DNA of 64,000 nucleotides. It comes from Lineus longissimus (Eukaryota; Nemertea; Pilidiophora; Heteronemertea; Lineidae). Positions 26,501 to 35,733 of this stretch are shown here, piece after piece. The notes under the pieces are model-generated. The model had not been told where the DNA came from, searched no databases, and saw only the letters and a program-made list of their open reading frames with translations. Every line of letters starts with the position of its first letter. Within the stretch, counting starts at the first letter, position 1. Both the position numbers and the translations under genes were made by a program. The stretch covers positions 312,501 through 376,500 of the forward strand of contig NC_088315.1 in assembly GCF_910592395.1 (NCBI RefSeq). The letters are read 5' to 3'.

Positions 26501-29500
26501 CACTGTTATCATATACAAAAATAAGATGTCATCAATCGAATATCGGTTTCTCAGTTAACGTCACCAATGAAATTTCAGGAGGTTGTACAACTTCCGTAGC
26601 CAAGGCTCGCAACAGGCATCTAAGCTTCGGGTCACAGTAAAGAAAGATTATTCTGCAGAACCTCCATTTGGGTCAGACTAGTGTCAGTTGCATTCTACAG
26701 CCTTAAACCAGATCCCGGCTGGACTTATGACGCGCCGTACCTTAAGTGATTGATCAAGCTGCCCAGCGAGCTGATCCACCTTCGCTACCACTTGATCAGG
26801 GGATGCCGAGTCTACAATCGTTTTCGCCACGTTCGACAGTTCTTCAGCCTTCTCCTCCAAGTCTTTGACTAAATGCAAAGAAATCACGATTGATCTAAGG
26901 TAACGCGGCAGTTTTATTATAAGCAGCACGGTCAACGCTACATCAAGTTGATGTTGTTAAAATTTTATTTCAATAGCTCCCCAAGGGGTCACAAACTAAC
27001 ATGCCGTAGGGAGGGGGGGGGGGCTATTGTTTGGCAAACGATGCAATACAGATGGACACGTCATCGCCGAATTGTCGAGGTGCGGCATATTTCTCCATTC
27101 TTTGGAAAGCACAGAGATAGGAATAAATAAATGGCAAGATTGACATATTTATTTAATGCGACAAACGTCAGTCACTTGCGAAGACATCAATGTAGATGTA
27201 GTAAAAGCATGAGTGAGCTTACTGGTGCAGGTCCGCCCGTCGCCGGCATAGTCTTGCTTGCAGTCGCACGTATATGAGCCGACACTGTTCGTACATATAG
27301 CCTGTGCATCACACTGGTGTTTCAAGTCCAGGTTACTGGTGGTGCACTCGTCGATGTCTTGGAGACAAATTGAACATCATCAGAAACAAGAAGGGATGAT
27401 CACGTGATAAGGAGCTTTTTGCAAGGACCCCGAGTGGGAACACTTGACTCATTGTTTGCCATCTTGCTCAAGATGTCGAACAACGGGATGGGCGTCTAAG
27501 GAGATTTGCAAAAACTCCCTAATTGAATGTCGGCCAACTAAAGATGACATTTTTAATATCGAAATGGTATGATTGGCCTTCGAATGACCTGATCACCTGA
27601 CGATTAAAAACACAAATGAATATGCACCAAGAAGAAAAGAGGTTAACATTTAATGATAAACTGAGATTCTAAAGAAAGATCTCTGAAAGAACACTCTTAC
27701 CCGTGCATCTTTTTCCGTTACCAGTGTATCTCGGGTTACACTTGTACGTACGAGGCGGCGTGTTCGAACATATTGCCTTACTGGCACACTGGTCTTTTGC
27801 CGTACACCCATTGATAACGTATACAGACGAAACAAAATATTTGTACGTCTTTCTACTTGGAAGATCGAAGCACGGCGCGCGGCGTTTGCTTGCGTTTGGT
27901 TTTAGATGCTAGATATGTATTTCTCAAATTACAGACAAGACGAGAATTTAACACAACAATACTTTCACTCATTTAGATGGCGATCAATCCTGTTTTAATC
28001 AAGATGTTAAGCGATTACACCGTTCAAAGCTCCCTTTTCATGCCATTACGGATGCTGCAAGGCAATTACTGTTACATGATTGTCTGTGTGTTTTTGGCTT
28101 CAGTTTAAACAAATAAACAGCACTAACCGTTACATGTTTTCCCGTCACCGCTGAACCCGCTCTTGCAGGCACACTCGTAAGATCCCACGGTATTGTTACA
28201 CTTAGCATTTGGTGAACACTGGTTCATCACGCCGCCTTTTGCAACACACTCATCGATGTCTGTGAAAAAAGAATTTTAGATACATGTCACAGCCTGAATC
28301 TTTGCGCAGCTGATGATACCTGATGATGATACTAAGGTGAGTATTATTTCATTAACATCATTGGCTGCGTGTTTTTGGCTTCAGTTTAAAGAAATAAACA
28401 GCACTAACCTTTACATGTTTTCCCGTCACCGCTGAACCCGCTCTTGCAGGCACACTCGTAAGATCCCACGGTATTGTTACACTTAGCATTTGGTGAACAC
28501 TGGTTCATCACGCCGCCTTTTGCAACACACTCATCGATGTCTGTGAAAAAAGAATTTTAGATACATGTCACAGCCTGAATCTTTGCGCAGCTGATGATGA
28601 TAACTGATGATGATACTAAGGCGAGTATTATTTCATTAACATCATTGGCTGCGTGTTTTTGGCTTCAGTTTAAAGAAATAAACAGCACTAACCGTTACAT
28701 ATTTTCCCGTCACCGCTGAACCCGCTCTTGCAGGCACACTCGTATGATCCCACGGTATTGTTACACTTAGCATGTTTTGAACACTGGTTCATTGAGCCAC
28801 CGTCTGCAACACACTCATCGATGTCTGTGAAAAAAGAATTTTAGATACATGTCACAGCCTGAATCTTTGCGCAGCTGATGATACCTGACGATGATACTAA
28901 GGCGAGTACTTTTTCATTTACATCATTGTCTGTGTGTTTTTTGTTTCAGTTTAAAGAAATAAACAGCACTAACCGTTACATATTTTCCCGTCACCGCTGA
29001 ACCCGCTCTTGCAGGCACACTCGTATGATCCCACGGTATTGTTACACGTAGCATTTGGTGAACACTGGTTCATTGTGCCACCGTTTGCAACACACTCATC
29101 GATGTCTGTGAAAAAAGAATTTTAGATACATGTCACAGCCTGAATCTTTGCGCCACTGATGATACCTGATGATGATACTAAGGTGAGTATTATTTCATTA
29201 ACATCATTGGCTGCGTGTTTTTGGCTTCAGTTTAAAGAAATAAACAGCACTAACCGTTACATATTTTCCCGTCACCGCTGAACCCGCTCTTGCAGGCACA
29301 CTCGTATGATCCCACGGTATTGTTACACTTAGCATGTTTTGAACACTGGTTCATTGTGCCACCGTTTGCAACACACTCATCGATGTCTGTGAAAAGAGGA
29401 TTTTAGATACATGTCACAGCCTGAATCTTTGCGCAGCTGATGATACCTGATGATGATACTAAGGTGAGTATTATTTCATTAACATCATTGGCTGCGTGTT

Positions 29501-32500
29501 TTTGGCTTCAGTTTATAGAAATAAACAGCACTAACCGTTACATATTTTCCCGTCACCGCTGAACCCGCTCTTGCAGGTACACTCGTAAGATCCCACGGTG
29601 TTGTTACACTTAGCATGTTTTGAACACTGGTTCATTGTGCCACCGTTTGCAACACACTCATCGATGTCTGTGAAAAAAGAATTTTAGATACATGTCACAG
29701 CCTGAATCTTTGCGCCCCTGATGATACCTGACGATGATACCAAGGCGAGTATTATTTCATTTGCATCATTGTCTGTGTTTTTTGGCTTCAGTTTAAAGAA
29801 ATAAACAGCACTAACCGTTACATATTTTCCCGTCACCGCTGAACCCGCTCTTGCAGGCACACTCGTATGATCCCACGGTATTGTTACACTTAGCATGTTT
29901 TGAACACTGGTTCATTGTGCCACCGATGGCAACACACTCATCGATGTCTGTGAAAAGAGAATTTTAGATACATGTCACAGCCTGAATCTTTGCGCAGCTG
30001 ATGATACCTGATGATGATACTAAGGCGAGTATTATTTCATTAACATCATTGGCTGCGTGTTTTTGGCTTCAGTTTAAAGAAATAAACAGCACTAACCGTT
30101 ACATATTTTCCCGTCACCGCTGAACCCGCTCTTGCAGGCACACTCGTATGATCCCACGGTATTGTTACACTTAGCATGTTTTGAACACTGGTTCATTGTG
30201 CCACCGATGGCAACACACTCATCGATGTCTGTGAAAAGAGAATTTTAGATACATGTCACAGCCTGAATCTTTGCGCAGCTGATGATACCTGATGATGATA
30301 CTAAGGTGAGTATTATTTCATTAACATCATTGGCTGCGTGTTCTTGGCTTCAGTTTAAAGAAATAAACAGCACTAACCGTTACATATTTTCCCGTCACCG
30401 CTGAACCCGCTCTTGCAGGCACACTCGTATGATCCCACGGTATTGTTACACGTAGCATTTGGTGAACACTGGTTCATTGTGCCACCGTTTGCAACACACT
30501 CATCGATGTCTGTGAAAAAAGAATTTTAGATACATGTCACAGCCTGAATCTTTGCGCAGCTGATGATGATAACTGATGATGATACTAAGGCGAGTATTAT
30601 TTCATTAACATCATTGGCTGCGTGTTTTTGGCTTCAGTTTAAAGAAATAAACAGCACTAACCGTTACATATTTTCCCGTCACCGCTGAACCCGCTCTTGC
30701 AGGCACACTCGTATGATCCCACGGTATTGTTACACGTAGCATTTGGTGAACACTGGTTCATTGTGCCACCGTTTGCAACACACTCATCGATGTCTGTGAA
30801 AAAAGAATTTTAGATACATGTCACAGCCTGAATCTTTGCGCAGCTGATGATACCTGATGATGATACTAAGGTGAGTATTATTTCATTAACATCATTGGCT
30901 GCGTGTTTTTGGCTTCAGTTTAAAGAAATAAACAGCACTAACCGTTACATATTTTCCCGTCACCGCTGAACCCGCTCTTGCAGGCACACTCGTATGATCC
31001 CACGGTATTGTTACACGTAGCATTTGGTGAACACTGGTTCATTGTGCCACCGTTTGCAACACACTCATCGATGTCTGTGAAAAAAGAATTTTAGATACAT
31101 GTCACAGCCTGAATCTTTGCGCAGCTGATGATACCTGATGATGATACTAAGGTGAGTATTATTTCATTAACATCATTGGCTGCGTGTTTTTGGCTTCAGT
31201 TTAAAGAAATAAACAGCACTAACCGTTACATATTTTCCCGTCACCGCTGAACCCGCTCTTGCAGGCACACTCGTATGATCCCACGGTATTGTTACACGTA
31301 GCATTTGGTGAACACTGGTTCATTGTGCCACCGTTTGCAACACACTCATCGATGTCTGTGAAAAAAGAATTTTAGATACATGTCACAGCCTGAATCTTTG
31401 CGCAGATGATGATATCTGATGATGATACTAAGGTGAGTATTATTTCATTAACATCATTGGCTGCGTGTTTTTGGTTTCAGTTTAAAGAAATAAACAGCAC
31501 TAACCGTTACATATTTTCCCGTCACCGCTGAACCCGCTCTTGCAGGCACACTCGTATGATCCCACGGTATTGTTACACGTAGCATTTGGTGAACACTGGT
31601 TCATTGTGCCACCGTTTGCAACACACTCATCGATGTCTGTGAAAAAAGAATTTTAGATACATGTCACAGCCTGAATCTTTGCGCAGCTGATGATACCTGA
31701 TGATGATACTAAGGTGAGTATTATTTCATTAACATCATTGGCTGCGTGTTTTTGGCTTCAGTTTAAAGAAATAAACAGCACTAACCGTTACATATTTTCC
31801 CGTCACCGCTGAACCCGCTCTTGCAGGCACACTCGTATGATCCCACGGTATTGTTACACTTAGCATGTTTTGAACACTGGTTCATTGAGCCACCGTTTGC
31901 AACACACTCATCGATGTCTGTGAAAAAAGAATTTTAGATACATGTCACAGCCTGAATCTTTGCGCAGCTGATGATACCTGATGATGATACTAAGGTGAGT
32001 ATTATTTCATTAACATCATTAGCTGCGTGTTTTTGGCTTCAGTTTAAAGAAATAAACAGCACTAACCGTTACATATTTTCCCGTCACCGCTGAACCCGCT
32101 CTTGCAGGCACACTCGTATGATCCCACGGTATTGTTACACGTAGCATTTGGTGAACACTGGTTCATTGTGCCACCGTTTGCAACACACTCATCGATGTCT
32201 GTGAAAAAAGAATTGAAGATACATGTCACAGCCTGAATCTTTGCGCAGCTGATGATACCTGATGATGATACTAAGGTGAGTATTATTTCATTAACATCAT
32301 TGGCTGCGTGTTTTTGGCTTCAGTTTAAAGAAATAAACAGCACTAACCGTTACATATTTTCCCGTCACCGCTGAACCCGCTCTTGCAGGCACACTCGTAT
32401 GATCCCACGGTATTGTTACACGTAGCATTTGGTGAACACTGGTTCATTGTGCCACCGTTTGCAACACACTCATCGATGTCTGTGAAAAAAGAATTTTAGA

Positions 32501-35500
32501 TACATGTCACAGCCTGAATCTTTGCGCAGCTGATGATACCTGATGATGTTGCTAATGCGAGTACTATTTCATTTGCATCATTGGCTGTGCGTTGAAATGC
32601 TGAACTGCCGTTTGCCATAAGTCCAGGTTAGTGCCTTCGGGGCTTCCAGGATGAGAGAATCTGCTGACCATCGGGGTTGGGAAACATTTATCATATCATG
32701 GGGATACACAGTAGACGCCCTGACCCCATTCGCTGGCACCAAATTACCTTAGATGATGACGATTATGACGATGATGATGATCGAAAACGTCGAAAACTTT
32801 AAAAAAGCATCGAAATGACTATTTAATCTTACTCTACGAAAAAACGATTGAAGAATAAAAAGGAAAGTGAAAACTCACCCGAACACCCCTCTCCATCACC
32901 CGCGTACCCTAGCTTGCACCCTGATGAAAAAGGAACTTCATATGAGTATTACGTCGATGGTTATACTTTTTATAACAATGCTCATGATGGCGATTAATCT
33001 AACTGTCTTCATGATATCGTACAAGCCTCCAGAATTGGTGAACCCTAGCTGAAGCCGATTGCGATGACACAAACACACACAGGCGTAGCTGCACCAACAC
33101 AACACAGAATCGCTAGCCTTGTCAACTTTGTACTGTTTGCGTGGTGAGTATGCATGTGCTGTGCGATTAATACAAAATCGCATTCAGTGGAAGCCTACCC
33201 TACAGTAACCGACCTGCCATTCAGTGGAAGCCTACCCTACAGTAACCGACCTGCCATTCAGTGGAAGCCTACCCTACAGTAACCGACCTGCCATTCAGTG
33301 GAAGCCTACCCTACAGTAACCGACCTGCCATTCAGTGGAAGCCTACCCTACAGTAACCGACCTGCCATTCAGTGGAAGCCTACCCTACAGTAACCGACCT
33401 GCCATTCAGTGGAAGCCTACCCTACAGTAACCGACCTGCCATTCAGTGGAAGCCTACCCTACAGTAACCGACCTGCCATTCAGTGGAAGCCTACCCTACA
33501 GTAACCGACCTGCCATTCAGTGGAAGCCTACCCTACAGTAACCGACCTGCCATTCAGTGGAAGCCTACCCTACAGTAACCGACCTGCCATTCAGTGGAAG
33601 CCTACCCTACAGTAACCGACCTGCCATTCAGTGGAAGCCTACCCTACAGTAACCGACCTGCCATTCAGTGGAAGCCTACCCTACAGTAACCGACCTGCCA
33701 TTCAGTGGAAGCCTACCCTACAGTAACCGACCTGCCATTCAGTGGAAGCCTACCCTACAGTAACCGACCTGCCCTAAGTGCGTGAAGCGTTGTTGTTGTG
33801 TGTTTTGGGGTCACTATAATCATAGGTAGCAACGTGGTACGTGCGCCCATTGATATTCTTCACCCCCATCAAGAGGAATAGGAACCAATCATATGTACTC
33901 CACCAACCACTCACCATAACAGGTTGTCCCATTGCCGCCATACCCCGTCTTACAGGTGCAGATAAATCCAGGCCCATCTGCGACAGTCTTGTTGCAGATT
34001 GCATTCGGATCGCAGTAGTGTGTTGTGACATTCGCACACGGGTTGCCGGCTGCAAACCGAAGATTACCCTTAGAGATCAAACATGGCAACCACCTTAAAG
34101 GACATTTAAAGTTTAGGCATTTGCTACTATGGTGATGTATACGATGGTATGAATGCACAATTTACATTATGAATACTGACTTAGAAACCAACAGGAAACA
34201 AAGAAACCAAAAAGAAAAGAAACCAACTCACCCTCACACGATGTATTGGTGGTGGGCACGTAACCAAGTTTACAGGTGCATGTCTCTGTCCCGTTCATCT
34301 CGTAGCACATGGTATTATTGTCGAGGCAAGGTCCCGTCCCATTGTTTGAAGAGCAGGGGATATCGGCTGAAAATGTCGATAAATGAGAGAAACATTTCTG
34401 TTTAGTTGCCTGTCTAAGCTGTGGACCTTTTACGTGATCTTTCAACCAGAGTAGGATAAGTAAGCTACACGATGTTTGCGTTCTTCACTGTTTTACAGAC
34501 TAATGACAGCATCGTTATGAATTAAGGAGATCAACATCAACACTGCTTTGAGTTTCTTGCCATACCTATGCATGTTTGGTTATCGGCGTCCAAGTCGAAG
34601 TAACTCTTACAGTCACAGACAATATTCGCCATGTCCCAAAGGCAAACTTGGTCACATTGGGTAAGTATGGGGTTCAGACATCTATTATACACTACAAAAT
34701 TGAAATACGAAAACTACCATTAAACTACGATACATGACAGAAAACGCGTCAGGGGCCAAGAAACGAAACTATTTCGACTGATCGACGGGAAACTTTTAAG
34801 TTTCAATGCATATTTCATCTCATTTCAAACATTTTTTTATAAGTTTACTAAAACTGTTTTAAGTTTTCTAAGTTTGGGATTAGTTGGAAAATGCATTTGA
34901 AACTTTGCACATAGAATCATAATGGATGGTTCGATTGCCATAAATAACGTCTTAAGATAAATGACTTTCACCTGATTCACAGTTCACTCCTTTGAAGCCT
35001 TTGTTACATTTACAGGTATATCCTATGGTTACGTTAGCATTCTCGGTACACGTGCCTTGATTGGAACAGGCACCGTAAGGCGGGCAGCCGGAGTGAGGAA
35101 TCACTGAAGGGGAGAAAAGGTAGAGACAAGGAGCCGTCGTGTAAGAAACATGGCGGTAGTACAGGAACTAGACCAATAGTAACAACAACACATGATGAAT
35201 ATAATATCAAATTACTTTCAAACTTGCGAATTCAACAAACGAAACTGGGCCTGGTTGTCACTGCGTCACATTATTGTCATTAAATTGAGGTTGAGTTTTC
35301 CTTACTTAACTTAAAGTGATAATGCTAATATTGATGGCTAGGTCGACATTAAACTCCACAGAACATCCCAGCCATCGCCTTTTGAATATATCTAGTTTGA
35401 AGATTGAGACAACTGGACTGTCCAACCTTAAGTAACTGATTCCGCCCTTTTGATAAGCATGCCGTCAGTAGTGAGAATGCCTTGTCCATAAGGGTTGAAA

Positions 35501-35733
35501 TGGGAGGCATGTTTGACCATTGTATCCTTTGATCACGATTTATGTAGGATTAAACATAAAATCTGAACATTTGAAATACGGTCATTTGTTGACACTCGTT
35601 GTGATGGGGTAAGAAATGGTAGCGAGGGTTCCGGGAGCAATCGAATTCTGGCCTTACGTGTCGTCTGTGTTGTTGCTATCCAAATAAGTAAAAGGCAGAA
35701 GATAACCTGAAAAAACACAAACACATCAGGCAT
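13291..35733 (-). CDS. Polycystin-1-like receptor-channel with EGF ectodomain and ZU5-UPA-death tail (49-exon model, 3,120 aa)
   Basis: The model joins 49 exons with compatible phases, 9,363 nt from ATG (35731-35733) to TGA (13291-13293). Approximate residues: signal peptide 1-25; EGF exons 26-201; EGF remnant 202-215; 16 tandem EGFs 216-919; truncated EGF 920-950; EGF 951-995; GAIN-like 996-1488; degenerate GPS and TM1 1489-1566; PLAT 1567-1674; further TM segments 1675-2006; TOP domain and channel TMs 2007-2481; linker and coiled coil 2482-2593; two ZU5-like domains 2594-2804; UPA-like 2805-2866; death domains 2867-2969 and 2970-3120. Polycystin-1 family members are 11-TM receptors with a cytosolic C-terminus, so the ZU5-UPA-death part should be intracellular. 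There are no PKD repeats, LRRs, lectin or REJ domain that I recognise. The remaining doubt is whether the exons below 17.3 kb form a separate gene, but the phases join without a break. The splice sites are hand-predicted. Confidence 0.75.
14755..14776 (-). CDS. Exon 46: 22-nt microexon
   Basis: A 22-nt segment between a CATTTCAG acceptor and an AG|GTACGG donor encodes IPRTRKA. It is the only link I find that converts the phase 0 end of the 43-nt exon to the phase 1 start of the first death-domain exon. It is short and basic and could be alternatively spliced, but skipping it would shift the frame. Confidence 0.5.
15246..16763 (-). CDS. Exons 41-45: two ZU5-like domains and a UPA-like domain
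   Basis: The exons are 16445-16763, 16062-16247, 15718-15844, 15461-15581 and 15246-15288 (43 nt), all in phase. ZU5-like 1 shows [12 protein letters not shown] and the closing beta-strand pattern [12 protein letters not shown]5-like 2 has [18 protein letters not shown], then TFPSEAF and VEATIPF, a good match to the GG..VxxxxxxVxxxxPxxA pattern of ZU5. The UPA-like part reads [19 protein letters not shown] followed by VVSFQVILP. The ZU5-ZU5-UPA-death order is that of ankyrins and PIDD. In UNC5, ankyrin and PIDD this module regulates exposure of the death domain, and PIDD is autocleaved in it. I see no clear HFS-type cleavage motif here. Confidence 0.7.
16990..17539 (-). CDS. Exons 39-40: cytosolic linker and coiled coil
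   Basis: Exon 17448-17539 (92 nt) continues the frame from the channel exon (PKI-D-APAPIQ) and leads into exon 16990-17234 (245 nt). The latter is a long amphipathic helix with repeated hydrophobic and charged positions ([38 protein letters not shown]). Polycystin-1 proteins carry a C-terminal coiled coil that assembles with polycystin-2, so this would normally mark the end of the protein. Here the exon ends in phase 2 at an AG|GTACGT donor and continues into the ZU5-like exon. Confidence 0.8.
17910..19697 (-). CDS. Exons 37-38: TOP/polycystin domain and channel segments
   Basis: Exon 19502-19697 has the start of the TOP domain ([18 protein letters not shown]). Exon 17910-19139 (1,230 nt) has the rest, including [10 protein letters not shown] and [20 protein letters not shown], then voltage-sensor-like and pore segments. 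The segments include [37 protein letters not shown], a pore-helix-like [10 protein letters not shown], and the last helix [20 protein letters not shown]. This is the PKD_channel region that pairs with polycystin-2-type subunits. The basis is strong family resemblance plus intact frame. Confidence 0.9.
19779..19862. ncRNA. Intronic pre-miRNA-like hairpin
   Basis: Two arms of about 36 nt flank a 7-nt loop (19817-19823) in the intron between exons 37 and 36. In the core 30 positions, 27 are complementary, and one of the other three is a G-T wobble. The stem ends in matching TATAC. Size and mismatch pattern fit a microRNA precursor, but a very short foldback transposon is equally possible. Either strand could be the transcript, and the host gene is transcribed on minus. 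Confidence 0.35.
20036..21260 (-). CDS. Exons 35-36: polycystin-1-type membrane segments after PLAT
   Basis: Exon 20497-21260 (764 nt) contains the basic stretch after PLAT and membrane segments around [54 protein letters not shown] and [17 protein letters not shown]. Exon 20036-20265 adds [12 protein letters not shown] followed by [14 protein letters not shown]. The order and spacing match TM2-TM6 of polycystin-1-like proteins. This block comes before the extracellular TOP domain. Confidence 0.85.
21789..22440 (-). CDS. Exons 33-34: PLAT domain
   Basis: Exons 22270-22440 and 21789-21943 join in phase 0. The domain begins YCYRINLHT and [10 protein letters not shown], continues [10 protein letters not shown], and ends [14 protein letters not shown], matching the beta-sandwich PLAT/LH2 domain that follows TM1 in polycystin-1 proteins. 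PLAT is cytosolic and in the family binds lipids or membrane partners. It passes directly into the next transmembrane block ([10 protein letters not shown]). Confidence 0.85.
22493..23115. repeat. 89-bp intronic minisatellite, 7 copies
   Basis: Seven exact-length 89-bp units fill most of the 857-bp intron between the TM1 exon and the first PLAT exon. Units differ only at a GGGGCA/GGAGCA position and an adjacent base. Because 89 is not a multiple of 3 and few stops occur, overlapping open frames appear on the plus strand. These are artefacts of the repeat and not genes. Confidence 0.95.
23298..23531 (-). CDS. Exon 32: degenerate GPS followed by TM1
   Basis: The exon reads [10 protein letters not shown] at its start and [10 protein letters not shown] before the membrane segment [17 protein letters not shown]. 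Both flanks match the GPS region of polycystin-1 proteins, where V-x-C-x-C-N-HLT normally sits between them. Here that core reads VKFKSNFFG, so the cysteines, the His-Leu and the cleavage Thr are all absent. Autoproteolysis at this site is therefore not expected. The following RRMDKKDF is the cytosolic start before PLAT. Confidence 0.8.
23813..26868 (-). CDS. Exons 25-31: GAIN-like juxtamembrane region
   Basis: The exons are 26741-26868, 26192-26389, 25800-25887, 25393-25505, 24949-25230, 24172-24673 and 23813-23979, with unbroken phases. The first part is helical and charged ([20 protein letters not shown]). The later part has beta-type hydrophobic alternation (AYMRLTF, FDFQYVI) and leads straight into the GPS exon, as GAIN domains do in adhesion GPCRs and polycystin-1 proteins. 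No clear REJ module or PKD repeat is recognised. Assignment to GAIN rests on position and secondary-structure pattern and not on a diagnostic motif. Confidence 0.6.
27223..27793 (-). CDS. Exons 23-24: truncated EGF and membrane-proximal EGF
   Basis: Exon 24 (27223-27357) is a normal EGF module: DIDECTT, then [12 protein letters not shown] and [10 protein letters not shown], phase 1-1. Exon 23 ends at 27701 with [12 protein letters not shown] and a G|GTAAGA donor, but its 5' part is damaged. The only phase-compatible acceptor I find (AAAAG, exon start 27793) leaves four cysteines, although an unspliced GCTAKDQC stretch lies just upstream. Exon 23 may therefore be a decaying module or use a splice site I cannot see. 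Confidence 0.6.
28128..32479 (-). CDS. Exons 7-22: sixteen near-identical calcium-binding-type EGF exons
   Basis: The sixteen 132-nt exons end (low coordinate) at 28128, 28409, 28693, 28974, 29255, 29536, 29816, 30097, 30378, 30662, 30943, 31224, 31505, 31786, 32067 and 32348. Each encodes 44 residues starting D-IDECVA and containing [12 protein letters not shown] and CKSGFSGDG. DxDEC together with the later N and aromatic Y is the calcium-binding EGF signature. All use the same CACAG acceptor and G|GTTAGT donor in phase 1-1, so gain or loss of units keeps the frame. Three variants of the second-third cysteine region occur: SPNAKC (first two by coordinate), SKHAKC (six) and SPNATC (eight). 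Together they would form a rod-like stalk. Confidence 0.9.
28128..32590. repeat. 281-bp tandem repeat, 16 units (EGF exon plus intron)
   Basis: Exon ends recur every 281 bp, with two steps of 284 and one of 280. The ~149-bp intron is as conserved as the exon, including a TGATGATGATAC stretch and a TTTCACAG acceptor. A partial copy of the intron follows the last unit until about 32590, and a partial copy precedes the first unit near 28080-28127. Whole exon-intron units have duplicated by unequal crossing-over. Confidence 0.92.
32879..32920 (-). CDS. Exon 6: 42-nt EGF remnant
   Basis: The frame between a TTTTTCATCAG acceptor and a G|GTGAGT donor encodes only the end of an EGF module ([13 protein letters not shown]). 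It is phase 1-1, so it can be included or skipped without shifting the frame. The part with the first four cysteines is not found upstream. That space is largely taken by the 37-bp minisatellite, so the rest of the exon may have been destroyed. Confidence 0.5.
33181..33772. repeat. 37-bp minisatellite, 16 copies
   Basis: Sixteen perfect or near-perfect units (CATTCAGTGGAAGCCTACCC and onward) form a 592-bp block in the intron between EGF exons 5 and 6 of the polycystin-like gene. There are no unit-length variants, which indicates recent expansion. Confidence 0.95.
33915..35103 (-). CDS. Exons 2-5: four divergent EGF-like domains
   Basis: The four phase 1-1 exons are 34972-35103, 34566-34691, 34232-34366 and 33915-34049. 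Each encodes one EGF-like module. The first has [14 protein letters not shown] and CKCNKGF. The second is LDL-receptor-like (QCDQVCLWD, then CDCKSYF). The third ends CKLGYVP. The fourth has [10 protein letters not shown] and [12 protein letters not shown]. Each has several N-x-T sequons. They form the membrane-distal end of the ectodomain and are clearly older than the homogeneous array that follows. Confidence 0.8.
35658..35733 (-). CDS. Exon 1: signal peptide of the polycystin-like protein
   Basis: The exon is 76 nt and begins ATG with an A at -3. It encodes 25 residues starting MPDVFVFFQ, followed by a strongly hydrophobic core ([11 protein letters not shown]) and a polar end (TTQTT), a classical secretion signal. 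It ends in phase 1 at a C|GTAAGG donor and joins the EGF exon at 34972-35103. An ATG 48 nt upstream is in frame but would bury the signal behind 16 residues, so the second ATG is preferred. Confidence 0.7.

Noticed and set aside
27223-32480. Regularly spaced repeats that could suggest a CRISPR array
   Set aside because: The 281-bp unit contains an EGF exon with splice sites in animal DNA. There are no short palindromic repeats with unique spacers.
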